In this document: one piece after another, positions 44,767 through 53,684 of the stretch | Numbering within the stretch: the first letter of the stretch is position 1 | Layout of the letters: each line of letters opens with the position of its first letter | Source: Candidatus Melainabacteria bacterium | GTDB lineage: Bacteria; Cyanobacteriota; Vampirovibrionia; Obscuribacterales; Obscuribacteraceae | Assembly (NCBI GenBank): GCA_020853845.1 | Contig: JADYYD010000266.1 | Span: forward strand, 1 to 54,425 | Length of the DNA: 54,425 nt | Reading direction: 5' to 3' | The notes under the pieces: model-generated | Seen by the model: only the letters and a program-made list of their open reading frames with translations | Database searches by the model: none | Told to the model about the DNA's origin: nothing | Position numbers and translations under genes: made by a program

Positions 44767-45435
44767 ATGCACAGGAAGAACGTCAAAGTTTATGCGGCTG
44801 TCAGTTTGGCCGCCGTCGCAACTACATTTGTTGCAGCTCAGTTGCCGGCTTTAAGCAAGCAACTTACCTACGTTGTCGATGATCCGAAAAAACGCGATTC
44901 GGTCAGCTTCACTTCCGACGCGCCGATCGAACTCATTGTCGGAAAAACCGGCGGCATCAAAGGAACAATAAAAATCGATGAGACCATGGATCTCTCGAAG
45001 CCCTTCACTGCTGTATTCGACGTCGACCTGGCCTCTATCGATACTGGCATTGCGTTGCGCAACGAGCACATGCGCGATAATTTCCTGGAAACAAAGAAAT
45101 TTCCGAAAGCCACTTTCACAGTAAAGAATCAACCGGGCGTAACCGGCATTTTGAAAGACAGACAGAAGATGACGATCAAAGCAACCGGTGATTTTGCCCT
45201 GCACGGAATTACAGTCAAAAAGTCAGTCCCCGTAGATATCACGTTTTACAAAAGCTGCAAGGACACGCAAGAAAAGTTCGAGCGCTGCGATCTGCTGCAA
45301 ATCAAAAGCACCTTCAATGTTCCCTTCAAGGACCACGGCATCAAGCGACCGGAAGTTGTTTTCCAAAAGCTGGCTGACACGGTGATTGTAACCATTGCCG
45401 CAACAGCTACTCGCGATTTGAGCAAAGCTCAATAA
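44767..45435 (+). CDS. YceI-family periplasmic protein
   Basis: Encodes 222 residues, 5 bases after the DUF2063 gene. A signal peptide (about 1-30) precedes a YceI-type lipocalin-like barrel: FTSDAPIELIVGKTGGIKG, DVDLASIDTGIALRNEHMR and GDFALHGITVKKSVPVDI (cited in short parts elsewhere) are the expected blocks. YceI proteins bind isoprenoid or other lipids in the periplasm. Its linkage to an MNIO operon suggests a carrier or reductant role for the product, which is inference. Confidence 0.9.
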   Translation: MHRKNVKVYAAVSLAAVATTFVAAQLPALSKQLTYVVDDPKKRDSVSFTSDAPIELIVGKTGGIKGTIKIDETMDLSKPFTAVFDVDLASIDTGIALRNEHMRDNFLETKKFPKATFTVKNQPGVTGILKDRQKMTIKATGDFALHGITVKKSVPVDITFYKSCKDTQEKFERCDLLQIKSTFNVPFKDHGIKRPEVVFQKLADTVIVTIAATATRDLSKAQ

Positions 45436-45453
45436 CCTGAAAGTAATTCGGGC

Positions 45454-46314
45454 TCAATCATCGGTGTCGTTCTTGTTTTGAGCGGCCAGTTCTTTATGCG
45501 CATTTTGAACAACCGCCGACAAATCAACCGGCGCGGCATCGTTTCGACTCAGATGCAGCAAAAATTCAATATTCCCTTTCGGTCCTTTGATAGGCGAAAA
45601 ACTGACTGCCTGCGCGAAAAGCCGCAGCCCACCTGCCATTTCAACGGCGCGTTCCAGCACCTCCAGATGCACTGCCGGGTCGCGCACCACGCCGCCATGC
45701 CCCACGGATTGCCGGCCCGCCTCGAATTGAGGCTTGACCAGAACAACAAATTCAGAGCGAGTGTCGCTCATCGATTGCAAAACACCGGGCAAAACCTTGA
45801 ACGCCGAAATAAAAGAAACATCCATGCAGGCAAAATCGGCCCACTCTTCTTTTGCCGTGCCCTGCGCATAAAGCTGGTCAGGTGTGAGATTGCGAGCATT
45901 CACCCGTTCGAGCACTTTAACTCTTTCGTCTTTTCTAAGTGTCCAGTCGAGCTGTCCGTAACCGACATCAATCGAGTAGACGTAAGCTGCACCATGTTTC
46001 AATAGACAATCTGTAAAACCGCCTGTAGACGCGCCGACATCAAGACAGGTGCGGCCGCTCACATCGATCTTGAAGTCTTGCAAGGCTTTTTCCAGTTTCA
46101 ATCCGCCTCTGCTGACATATCTTGGCGGCTGATAGGCGGCAGAAAGCATGACACTGCATTCGGTTTTGACAGCTTGTCCCGGTTTCGTAACCGGCTTGCC
46201 GTCGACCAGGACAAACCCTTCCATGATGGCAGTGCGCGCCGATTCCTTGGTTGCGAAAAGTCCTCTTTCGACAACCACGGTATCTAGCCGTTCACTCTTT
46301 CCTGCTTTTGTCAT
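45454..46314 (-). CDS. tlyA: TlyA, rRNA 2'-O-methyltransferase / hemolysin A family
   Basis: Encodes 286 residues. An S4 RNA-binding domain (about 8-70, VSRGGLKLEKAL) is followed by an FtsJ/RrmJ-type methyltransferase with LDVGASTGGFTDCLL as its SAM-binding motif and a D-V-x-F-I-S motif. It methylates 16S and 23S rRNA at ribose in known members. Converges with the YceI gene. Confidence 0.95.
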   Translation of the reverse strand: MTKAGKSERLDTVVVERGLFATKESARTAIMEGFVLVDGKPVTKPGQAVKTECSVMLSAAYQPPRYVSRGGLKLEKALQDFKIDVSGRTCLDVGASTGGFTDCLLKHGAAYVYSIDVGYGQLDWTLRKDERVKVLERVNARNLTPDQLYAQGTAKEEWADFACMDVSFISAFKVLPGVLQSMSDTRSEFVVLVKPQFEAGRQSVGHGGVVRDPAVHLEVLERAVEMAGGLRLFAQAVSFSPIKGPKGNIEFLLHLSRNDAAPVDLSAVVQNAHKELAAQNKNDTDD

Positions 46315-46492
46315 CTCCTGTTACTTTATCTCACAGCCAAGAGCGAGCACATCAGCAGGTAAGGCTTTTGGCAACATATTGAAAACGACCCGAAACCGGA
46401 AACATAAGCCTGTATTAGGCCATCTATGTTATTAACTGGGGTCATACGATTGAACTCTGGAGCGAAAAAAGTAAAATAGTGTTCTGGGCCAT

Positions 46493-46578
46493 GGAGCAGA
46501 CCTGGCTGGATGAAGACACCGCCTTGAAAGCGGCTGCCCTGAAAGGGGTTGGGGGTTCGAGTCCCTCCTGCTCCGCCA
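46493..46578 (+). tRNA. tRNA-Ser(UGA)
   Basis: Acceptor stem GGAGCAG / CTGCTCC (46493-46499, 46568-46574), discriminator G and encoded CCA (46576-46578). The anticodon loop is CTTGAAA with anticodon TGA, flanked by CCGC/GCGG. The T arm reads GGGGGTTCGAGTCCC, and the long variable arm fits a serine tRNA (86 nt). Serine codons UCA/UCG are read. Confidence 0.97.
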
Positions 46579-46636
46579 CTTTTCAATACTTTGACCTTTT
46601 TGCGCTATTGTTCCTGAACTATCGCGCTGGTTTTTC

Positions 46637-47968
46637 ATGAAGCTAAGGGTTGCCCTAACAACAACCGATCTGTCCAGTCTGGAACATAAGCAGACTCTCA
46701 TTTCCTCGCCGTCCGGCATGGAGATACAGATAGAGAACGAGCAGCGCGTCAAAACAATTGCACTTTTGCCGGGGCAGTCCGTGCGAATTAGTCCGGATGG
46801 CGAAAGCATGAGTGTTTTCATAACCGGTCACGGGCGATTCAAAGCCGCGCGCCTCGTTGCCGGCCCACGAAAGGCGAGTGATTCTTTCTTCATCGATTCA
46901 GTAAAACGGGCTCGCGCAAACGGTCAGCAGCGTGCCGAATATCGTGGACACGAGCTTGATGTCAATGCCGCTGGTGGCAAGCTGAGGCTAATTCTCGTGC
47001 TCGATCTCGAGCATTATTTGACGGGTGTTCTGGAAAGCGAAGTTCCTGCCAGCTACCACATCGAAGCACTGAAGGCGCAAGCCGTTGCTGCTCGTACATA
47101 CGCGCTCAATCCCCGCATCAGTCACGAAAAAGACAATGCCGACGTATGCGATTCCTATTTGTGCTGCCAATATTTTGCCGGTCATAAATCAGTGACTTCT
47201 GCCAGGCATCAACAAGCGATCGAAGCCACGTCAGGCGAAATTCTCAAATACGGAACACGAGCGATACTGGCACTCTTCAGCTCGAATGCCGGTGGCTATA
47301 CATCTAATTACGAAGATTGCTTTTCCGATCCGAAAACCAATATCTTTCCGCCGGCATCTATTCCTTATCTGAAGGCGGTCCCGGAAAAACTTTCACCGGC
47401 GGAGAAAAACTCTGCGGGCGAAACAGAAGCACGTTTGAAAGAAGTCTGGCACAGCAATAACCATGCCACTTTCGACAGTTGGTCGCCGCATTTCAAATGG
47501 AGCGTGCACATTCCAGCACACTCGCTTGAGGCGCATATGCACCATGAGCTGTCGTTGCTTCTCAAGGACCAGGAGACCGCACCATTTGTGATACCAGCGG
47601 AAAGCGGGAAATTCGGTCATATCAACAAATTTTCTGTTACCAAAAGGGGGGTCTCGGGAGTAGCTATAGAGCTGACGATCCACACTTCGACGGGTGAATG
47701 GCAGATAAGAAAAGAGCTGGTGATCAGGAACGCATTTAAGAACTCGGACATAAAATTGGCGCGTTTGAAAAGCGCTAAGATTTTTTTCGAGCATCAGCAT
47801 GACCATCTTGGACTTCTGAGCAGTCTTACTGTCAAAGGACTCGGCTGGGGACATGGCGTCGGGCTGCAACAGACCGGCGCGCAAGGCATGGCATTAGCCG
47901 GAAAGCACTATCGCGATATACTTTCTCACTACTTTACAAATGCTCAGATCTATAGAATTGGTTCCTAA
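46637..47968 (+). CDS. SpoIID/LytB domain protein
   Basis: Encodes 443 residues. The SpoIID domain spans about 120-430: YLTGVLESEVPASYHIEALKAQAVAARTYAL (parts LTGVLESEVP and ALKAQAVAARTYAL), SSNAGGYTSNYE and GLGWGHGVGLQQTGAQGMA (parts GLGWGHGVGL and QTGAQGMA). In sporulating Firmicutes SpoIID is a lytic transglycosylase; in Cyanobacteria and relatives the role is less clear but probably peptidoglycan remodelling. No signal peptide is obvious. ATG 46637 is the first start. Confidence 0.88.
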   Translation: MKLRVALTTTDLSSLEHKQTLISSPSGMEIQIENEQRVKTIALLPGQSVRISPDGESMSVFITGHGRFKAARLVAGPRKASDSFFIDSVKRARANGQQRAEYRGHELDVNAAGGKLRLILVLDLEHYLTGVLESEVPASYHIEALKAQAVAARTYALNPRISHEKDNADVCDSYLCCQYFAGHKSVTSARHQQAIEATSGEILKYGTRAILALFSSNAGGYTSNYEDCFSDPKTNIFPPASIPYLKAVPEKLSPAEKNSAGETEARLKEVWHSNNHATFDSWSPHFKWSVHIPAHSLEAHMHHELSLLLKDQETAPFVIPAESGKFGHINKFSVTKRGVSGVAIELTIHTSTGEWQIRKELVIRNAFKNSDIKLARLKSAKIFFEHQHDHLGLLSSLTVKGLGWGHGVGLQQTGAQGMALAGKHYRDILSHYFTNAQIYRIGS

Positions 47969-48064
47969 TCGCCGCTTGCCACTATATAATCGCGAAAGGG
48001 ACAAAGCATGGCTCTTGATAAGCCGTCTCCAATTTCTCGCCATCGAAGGGAACACTGAGCAAAA

Positions 48065-48643
48065 ATGCAAAAAGATCTAAATTGCTTGATAGATCGTTCA
48101 ATCCAATCCAAGGCAATTCACGCCGAGCCTGGACGCATAAGCAGAGGCTTTCAGCGTATCAAAGGCAATCGCCCGATCGCCTTTGCTTTTGTTGTAGCTC
48201 TTTCGCTGGTGCTGGGAGCGTGCGGTGGAGAACAAAAGCAAAGTTACATTGGCTGGATCCAAATGGCCAATGATCAAAAGAAAAACAACGACTACGTCGG
48301 AGCAGTTGACTCCTACAGCAAAGCCGTCAGCGAAGCAGAGAAAAAATATGGTGCTGAGAGCGGTCAAGTAGCAACGGCTCTGGGATATCTTGGTCAAATT
48401 TATCGCGCTCAAGGCGAGTGGAGATTGGCTTATATGACCTATAAGCGTCTCGTGCCCATCAAAGAGAAAATGGAGCCGAACACACGCGAAACAAAAGATT
48501 TGAAATCAGATTTCGAGTTTGTAAAACAGAAAATCATCGAATACGGCATCAAGACCGATGACAATTATGGTGCCGACCAAATGAAGAAAAATGCGGCGGC
48601 GGCAGCGAAAAAGCCGAAGAAAAAACACAAGTCGTCGGACTAG
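48065..48643 (+). CDS. TPR lipoprotein
   Basis: Encodes 192 residues. A hydrophobic segment ends in LVLGACGG, a lipobox Cys at about residue 56, preceded by an unusually long N-terminal extension; a later start is possible. Two or three TPR-like helices follow (KKNNDYVGAVDSYSKAVSEAE, AESGQVATALGYLGQIYRAQ, WRLAYMTYKRLVP). The tail is Lys-rich. Likely an outer-envelope scaffold. Confidence 0.8.
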   Translation: MQKDLNCLIDRSIQSKAIHAEPGRISRGFQRIKGNRPIAFAFVVALSLVLGACGGEQKQSYIGWIQMANDQKKNNDYVGAVDSYSKAVSEAEKKYGAESGQVATALGYLGQIYRAQGEWRLAYMTYKRLVPIKEKMEPNTRETKDLKSDFEFVKQKIIEYGIKTDDNYGADQMKKNAAAAAKKPKKKHKSSD

Positions 48644-48670
48644 TTTGATCGATCCAAAAGAAACAGATTA

Positions 48671-48698
48671 TGCAGGAGTTTCATGCGAAACTCCTGCA
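48671..48698. terminator. Perfect 12-bp hairpin between convergent genes
   Basis: TGCAGGAGTTTC (48671-48682) and GAAACTCCTGCA (48687-48698) around an ATGC loop. The T tract is poor on the plus side and T-rich on the minus side. Confidence 0.8.
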
Positions 48699-48721
48699 AC
48701 ACCATAGATTTACTCGCCGAC

Positions 48722-51331
48722 CTAGATTTGCTCTACGGTTATCTTTTCCATATCCAGATTGACCCTGAGAGTCAATTTGTTGTCCCTGGTCTTCGGCAAG
48801 TTTTCGAACGGTGTCGAATCTTTGATAGCTTTGACCACCGCATTAGTCACGGATTCCAGCTCTGACGGTTCGGCAATTTCGATTTTGGTCAAATTGCCTA
48901 CTTCATCAACGCCGATAACAACCCGGACTTTGAGTTTTTTGGATTTCTTCTTCTTGAGCTCATCTGCTGCTTCAGCAGGCAACGTCAAGCCGCCTTGAAT
49001 TTTCTCCGATGTCTTGGTGAGAAATTCGCTGATCTGCTCAGGAGTTGAAACTTCGGCCGCATCAGTGGTACTAGCTGTGGTGCTGGCATCTTCACCGCCC
49101 TTGGCCTTCTCGAGAATCTCTTTGTTGCCGCGCTTGGTCCTCTCGGATCCCATTTGATCGACCAACCATACGCCTGATTTATAGTCGTACTGAGTCTTCT
49201 CTTTGAGCGAAGTGCCGATCATAAGAATGCACTTCGTCGGATCGACAGCCGGGAATGAGCCAATCAAAGCCGTCGTAGCCGCTTCTCCCAGACCATAGCG
49301 CATCGCATAGTAGTGGAAATCGCCTTCGCCTTCTCCGAATTTTTGATGGTTCTCTTCAAGAACCTTCGGATCGACTCCCGGCGGCACGACTACGTGGGGA
49401 GGCTTGCCGGTGAAATTCGACAAATTCTTGCAGGGGGCTACGTCGTCATAGATGATGAAAATCACTTTTTGATTGGCGCGTTCCGAATAAAGTCCGAAAG
49501 ACTTTGTGTCTTCACCCGTAACGGAAGAAGTGTCTTCGAACCAATATCCAGGCGGCGGAGTAGCCTTGAAGCCCGCGTACTCAACGGCATTCTGCATGGC
49601 TTTGTCGGAATTTTGATGGACTACCGGCGCAGCAGTTTCGGTTCCAGGCACCACCGCTGTAGGCGGAGGCGACGGCGAGCTGCACATCATCATCATGACC
49701 AGGGGCAGCGCTATTACAGCGCCGGCGATAGCCAACTGTTTATTGGTGATGTTGTACTGCTCTTGCAGCTTCTTAGCTTTGTAAATGACAAACTCGACTT
49801 TATTCTCCGGAACGACTTCCTCGGGCGGAGCCTCGATTTCCGTTCCGCAAGTAATGCAAGGGCCGGGTTTGGCATTGAAGGACATGCAATTCGGGCATTG
49901 CAGAGCTGCTTTCTCAGCCGCAGCCGCCGGTGTATCGCTCTCCAACTTCGTGCGCAGACCGGCAATGCCGTCGGTTTCATCCTCGGCGCCTTCCTGAGCG
50001 GTTCTCAGTTTGCGAGCGCTCATGTCCAGCAAAGCGCCGATCCACATCATCTGGAAGAGACGCTGATTCTCTTGCCCGGCCTTGGGCGCAATGGCACCGC
50101 CGTGAACACCTACCAACTTGTAATTCTTCAAGATCAGCGCGCCGGACGCTCCGGGCAAAATCGGAATCGTATGCAAAAGGTTCTTCGGCTGAAGAACACT
50201 GGACACTCCAAAAAATGTGCCTTGCTGCCAGGTCGCCGCGCCGGAAAGCGGATCGAGATAGAAAGCGGTAACCGAGTCACCGGGATTGATATCGAAATCC
50301 GTGTGCGAAACGAGCGGTGTGCCAAGCTGCCCGTTGCACGGGAATGGCGAAGCTCGATTGAGAAGGGAGACGTAGCCCTTATTTACCAGTTCGCGCAAGG
50401 CCTGAAGGATAGTATATGTATCCACGCCCAGGCGCTCCGGCAAGCGATCGACAGTAATGTAACCGTCCAGAGCCGACCACAAAATCTCAACGAACCAGCG
50501 AATGTTTTCGGAAACGTTTTCCGGATTCATTTCGCCGACACTGCGCTGGAAGCGCGCTTCCATGCCGGTAGAACTCAAATAATTGATGATTTGAGGCACT
50601 TCATTGGCGCGACGAACCGCTTCTTGAATGAGCTGCTCTGTAGGAACGGTTATATCGCGGACACCACCCCAGTTGAAGGAAGCCATCGGCTGAAATGAAT
50701 ATCCTTCGGCTGGTTTTCTGTAGACCAGCTCGGCAAATGCCATTTCTCCGATCATGGCTCGGTAGTGAGCCTTAAGAATGGTCCCTTGACCCAATTGCAA
50801 ACGAGCAAGAGGAATATTTCTCTTGTCGTACAAAGTCAAGAGACCTTCGCGTCTGGACTCGAGGACGGAATTGATTACAGAGAAAAGCTCCGTGCCGCGA
50901 ACGTTGCCGGAAGCCTCGACTCCTTGATTGGAGAAAGGAATCGAGAGAGCACGGTTCAGTTCAGCGACCTTGTCCGCTTGCAATTCGGACAACTGACTGT
51001 CCATGACAATCGTTGCCAGGTCATTGAGCAACACAGGCGGCACATCCAGAGGCGAGCCCGTCTGTTGCAGATAATAGTTACGCGCTTCCCGACGGTCGAA
51101 ATCGTTGTGAATCGCTATCGACTTGACGCCGATAGTGATGTCCGGATGCGGGAAATAAATTTCGAGCGCCCAAGGCGCTTCCGAGTAGTTGTAGAGATTA
51201 TTGGCTGTCGATACAGCTCGGCTCTTGGATACGATAAAGCACTGCCCCAACATCTTGCGAGGGGAGATTGTGCGGTCGTAAATAAATCCAGTTGCGTGCG
51301 CGAAGTTTTGTTGGAGGCTGTCAAAGCTCAT
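48722..51331 (-). CDS. Multidomain protein: trypsin-like fold, DUF4388-like insert, zinc ribbon, membrane helix
   Basis: Encodes 869 residues. An N-terminal protease-like fold begins with GQCFIVSKSRAVST and resumes after an insert with FFGVSSVL..GASGALIL..VGVHGG; classical catalytic residues are not all obvious, so it may be inactive. The insert (about 150-230, GTELFSVINSVLESRREGLLTLYD) resembles DUF4388/PatA-type domains. A CPNC..CITCG zinc ribbon lies near 480-500, a membrane segment (GAVIALPLVMMMMC) at about 545, then a soluble domain and a C-terminal TonB-like beta segment. Likely an envelope-linked sensor. Confidence 0.85.
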   Translation of the reverse strand: MSFDSLQQNFAHATGFIYDRTISPRKMLGQCFIVSKSRAVSTANNLYNYSEAPWALEIYFPHPDITIGVKSIAIHNDFDRREARNYYLQQTGSPLDVPPVLLNDLATIVMDSQLSELQADKVAELNRALSIPFSNQGVEASGNVRGTELFSVINSVLESRREGLLTLYDKRNIPLARLQLGQGTILKAHYRAMIGEMAFAELVYRKPAEGYSFQPMASFNWGGVRDITVPTEQLIQEAVRRANEVPQIINYLSSTGMEARFQRSVGEMNPENVSENIRWFVEILWSALDGYITVDRLPERLGVDTYTILQALRELVNKGYVSLLNRASPFPCNGQLGTPLVSHTDFDINPGDSVTAFYLDPLSGAATWQQGTFFGVSSVLQPKNLLHTIPILPGASGALILKNYKLVGVHGGAIAPKAGQENQRLFQMMWIGALLDMSARKLRTAQEGAEDETDGIAGLRTKLESDTPAAAAEKAALQCPNCMSFNAKPGPCITCGTEIEAPPEEVVPENKVEFVIYKAKKLQEQYNITNKQLAIAGAVIALPLVMMMMCSSPSPPPTAVVPGTETAAPVVHQNSDKAMQNAVEYAGFKATPPPGYWFEDTSSVTGEDTKSFGLYSERANQKVIFIIYDDVAPCKNLSNFTGKPPHVVVPPGVDPKVLEENHQKFGEGEGDFHYYAMRYGLGEAATTALIGSFPAVDPTKCILMIGTSLKEKTQYDYKSGVWLVDQMGSERTKRGNKEILEKAKGGEDASTTASTTDAAEVSTPEQISEFLTKTSEKIQGGLTLPAEAADELKKKKSKKLKVRVVIGVDEVGNLTKIEIAEPSELESVTNAVVKAIKDSTPFENLPKTRDNKLTLRVNLDMEKITVEQI

Positions 51332-51477
51332 TGTTTAAGTCGCAATTCCGATGGAAGGTGCCTTCTCGAGTCGTTATACCATACTAAGAATAGCAAGATA
51401 ATCGAGGCAGGAGCATAGGAGATTTCCTATATATCCCTTGGCTTTGAAGGATCGCCCGAAGCCAAGAGACGCGAGAT

Positions 51478-51879
51478 TTAAGGGGGATCGGCCGCAGCCG
51501 ACCCCTCTTCCACATCCGCTTGCTTGGACGGCATTAGCAGGCGACCTCTTACTGTCCTCCAGACAGGCGGCAAACAATAACGACACGGTCGATGACCGCA
51601 GGCGACCGCCTGGCTCCGGTAGTAAAACTCAACTCTCTTGCTGTAAGCCATAATTCTGGCGAACGGACAGGATGGTCTGTGAAACTTGTGGCTTTCTTCG
51701 TTGCCTATGTACTTCACAGGCAAGCCTTCCGCCTCGCGGGCGGTTGGAACGCTTGCTTCATCCGCCGCACAAGGCAATGCCAGAAAGGCGAATGCAGCCG
51801 GCCAGACCAGCTTTGCGAAGCAATGCTTTCGGCAATCTTTTCCGGAGATTCTGATTGATTTGTATGTACCGATACCCAT
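51478..51879 (-). CDS. Secreted protein with Ada-like zinc-binding domain
   Basis: Encodes 133 residues from ATG 51879; the frame opens at 51942 with TTG. A signal peptide (about 20-40, ending CAADEA) precedes YIGNEESHKFHRPSCPFARIM...CGHRPCRYC. The His/Cys pattern (SHKFHRPSC, then GHRPCRYC) matches the Ada N-terminal metal-binding module, here as a stand-alone exported domain. Function unknown. Confidence 0.7.
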   Translation of the reverse strand: MGIGTYKSIRISGKDCRKHCFAKLVWPAAFAFLALPCAADEASVPTAREAEGLPVKYIGNEESHKFHRPSCPFARIMAYSKRVEFYYRSQAVACGHRPCRYCLPPVWRTVRGRLLMPSKQADVEEGSAAADPP

Positions 51880-52008
51880 ACAGATCAATACGTCGCCAGC
51901 GACAAAAAAGTTCAATTTCAACGAAAAAAAATCGGCGTTCAATGCAGACTCGAACGACTGGTCGTTTAATAAGTTCGAGAAAATTCTGCCGTTATAAAAG
52001 CGGCAAAG

Positions 52009-52347
52009 CTACCTTCTGCTGCGAGACATCGCCACCACGCGATTGTCTATGGACGGCGCTTTCATACGGTCTTCAATGGACTCGACCCAACCTCTGAGCA
52101 GATTCAAATGCTCGAGTCCTTTTTCACCAAGCCGCGTTTTATATGTTCTGAGCTGGCGATAATACTTAAGCAGCGATGTGAAAAGTCGAAAAACCGCTTC
52201 CGGCTCCGTCGCACCATAACAGTGCAAACCCAACTCGGGCACGCCGACTACGACACGTCCGCGCGATCTCCAGAGCCTTGCTGAAAGCGTGCCGTCGCTC
52301 CAAGGCAAGGCCACTTCTCTGAATCCATCAATTGTCGATTGGTTCAT
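52009..52347 (-). CDS. Hypothetical small protein
   Basis: Encodes 112 residues. A beta-rich front (DGTLSARLWRSRGRVVVGVPELGLHCYG) with ATEPEAVFRLFTSLLKYY suggests a HicB-like fold but without a toxin partner. Basic C-terminus. Not otherwise recognised. Confidence 0.55.
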   Translation of the reverse strand: MNQSTIDGFREVALPWSDGTLSARLWRSRGRVVVGVPELGLHCYGATEPEAVFRLFTSLLKYYRQLRTYKTRLGEKGLEHLNLLRGWVESIEDRMKAPSIDNRVVAMSRSRR

Positions 52348-52710
52348 CCCAGAATGCCGCCTTGTACTTGCTTTTTATTCTTTGCTCAACTGAAATTGAT
52401 CGAAAACTTCTAATTGAGCCGATCTGGGCTGGAAAAACTTTTACCAGTATAACCCCAAATCCAATCTCGTCTAGATTGAAGATGAGGAAAATGAGCATTG
52501 CATGCGGCAAAAAGTGAACGCGATCGTTCGACAAGAGTAATTGATGAGCGGCCGCAGAAAATTACCGAAGCGTCAAAACCATCTCCAATTGGCAGTTTCC
52601 GGCATTAGCACGGGTCGTCTCGGCAAACGATTTTTACACGATTGCCAAATCCGCATTCCAGATAATTGTGTGTAAATGTGTTGCGGAAAGCCGAAAAATG
52701 ACGTGCTGCT
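52348..52710. other. Gene-free interval
   Basis: A 363-base stretch between two leftward genes. No RNA gene or strong hairpin seen, and the leftward frame 52605-52907 mostly overlaps miaA. It may hold the 3' end of the miaA transcript and the promoter of the gene at 52347. Confidence 0.5.
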
Positions 52711-53670
52711 TCAACTCGACAATTTTCTATCAATAAGCTCGCAGACTTGCGAAAAAATTTGCTCGCGATCTTCCACATCAACATTGAACCAGTGGGTATT
52801 TTCATTAGCGCGAAACCACATGATTTGCCGCCTAGCCAACTGGTAATTGTGTTTGAGCGCATCCTGCCGTGCCTGATCCAGTGTGCAATTCCCATCCAAA
52901 TATGCAATTACTTCTTTGTACGGAACTGCATTCAAAAGCGCGCGAGTGGGACCAAAATCCGCAAGCAGAGAACTTACCTCTTCAAGCAATCCGGCCGCGA
53001 TTTGCTCGTCCAACCGTGTCTCGATCAAATCCTTTATATACTGTCGATTGCTCACCCCCATTCCAATCCAGATGGTCGGGTAGGGCGCCGGCTTGAGGGT
53101 TGCAGCCTCCGAAAACGGCTTGCCCAGCGCGAGCGTCACTTCCAAAGCTCGGACCACCCGGAAGCGATCATTTGCATTCAATCGGAGGGCGGTCACTGAA
53201 TCACTTTCTTTCAGGCGCTCCAGGAGTTTTTCATTGCCGTTTTTATCGGCAAAATCATTCAGCTCTTTGCGCAATTGAAGATTGGGAGGCACTTCCGGAA
53301 TGGAAAGCCCCTCTAACAGCGCCCTCGCGTAAAAGCCAGTTCCTCCGCAAACAATCGGAATTTTGTCTCGACGATGAATTTCGGCAATGGCTCTTTCGGC
53401 ATCTTCCTTATATCTCGCCACTGTGTAAGTTTCACTAACGTCAGCGACGTCCAAAAGATGATGCGACACCTTCGCTTGCTCTTCCTTTGAAGGTTTTGCC
53501 GTGCCAATATCCATTCTTCTGTATATTGTCCGCGAATCGCAAGCCACAATCTCGACCGGCAATTTTTCAGACAAACGCAAGCTGAGAGCGGTTTTTCCCG
53601 AAGCCGTCGGACCGACTATTGCAATCACGGGTTTGGTTTTTCCGGCAGCGCTCTTTTCGTTCGTGGGCAT
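52711..53670 (-). CDS. miaA: tRNA dimethylallyltransferase MiaA
   Basis: Encodes 319 residues. P-loop IAIVGPTASGKTALS, then CDSRTIYRRMDIGTAKP (parts CDSRTIYRRM and DIGTAKP), VCGGTGFYARALLEG and YQLARRQIMWFRAN (tRNA contact). It adds a dimethylallyl group to A37 of tRNAs that read UNN codons, including the tRNA-Ser here. Confidence 0.96.
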   Translation of the reverse strand: MPTNEKSAAGKTKPVIAIVGPTASGKTALSLRLSEKLPVEIVACDSRTIYRRMDIGTAKPSKEEQAKVSHHLLDVADVSETYTVARYKEDAERAIAEIHRRDKIPIVCGGTGFYARALLEGLSIPEVPPNLQLRKELNDFADKNGNEKLLERLKESDSVTALRLNANDRFRVVRALEVTLALGKPFSEAATLKPAPYPTIWIGMGVSNRQYIKDLIETRLDEQIAAGLLEEVSSLLADFGPTRALLNAVPYKEVIAYLDGNCTLDQARQDALKHNYQLARRQIMWFRANENTHWFNVDVEDREQIFSQVCELIDRKLSS

Positions 53671-53684
53671 TTCAGCAAATCAAA

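Noticed and set aside
46326-46821. Leftward frames across the tRNA region
   Set aside because: They contain the reverse of tRNA-Ser, which is certain from its structure.
49313-50698. Rightward 461-codon open frame opposite the DUF4388-like gene
   Set aside because: No ribosome site or motif; composition is that of a shadow frame, and the leftward gene has clear domains.
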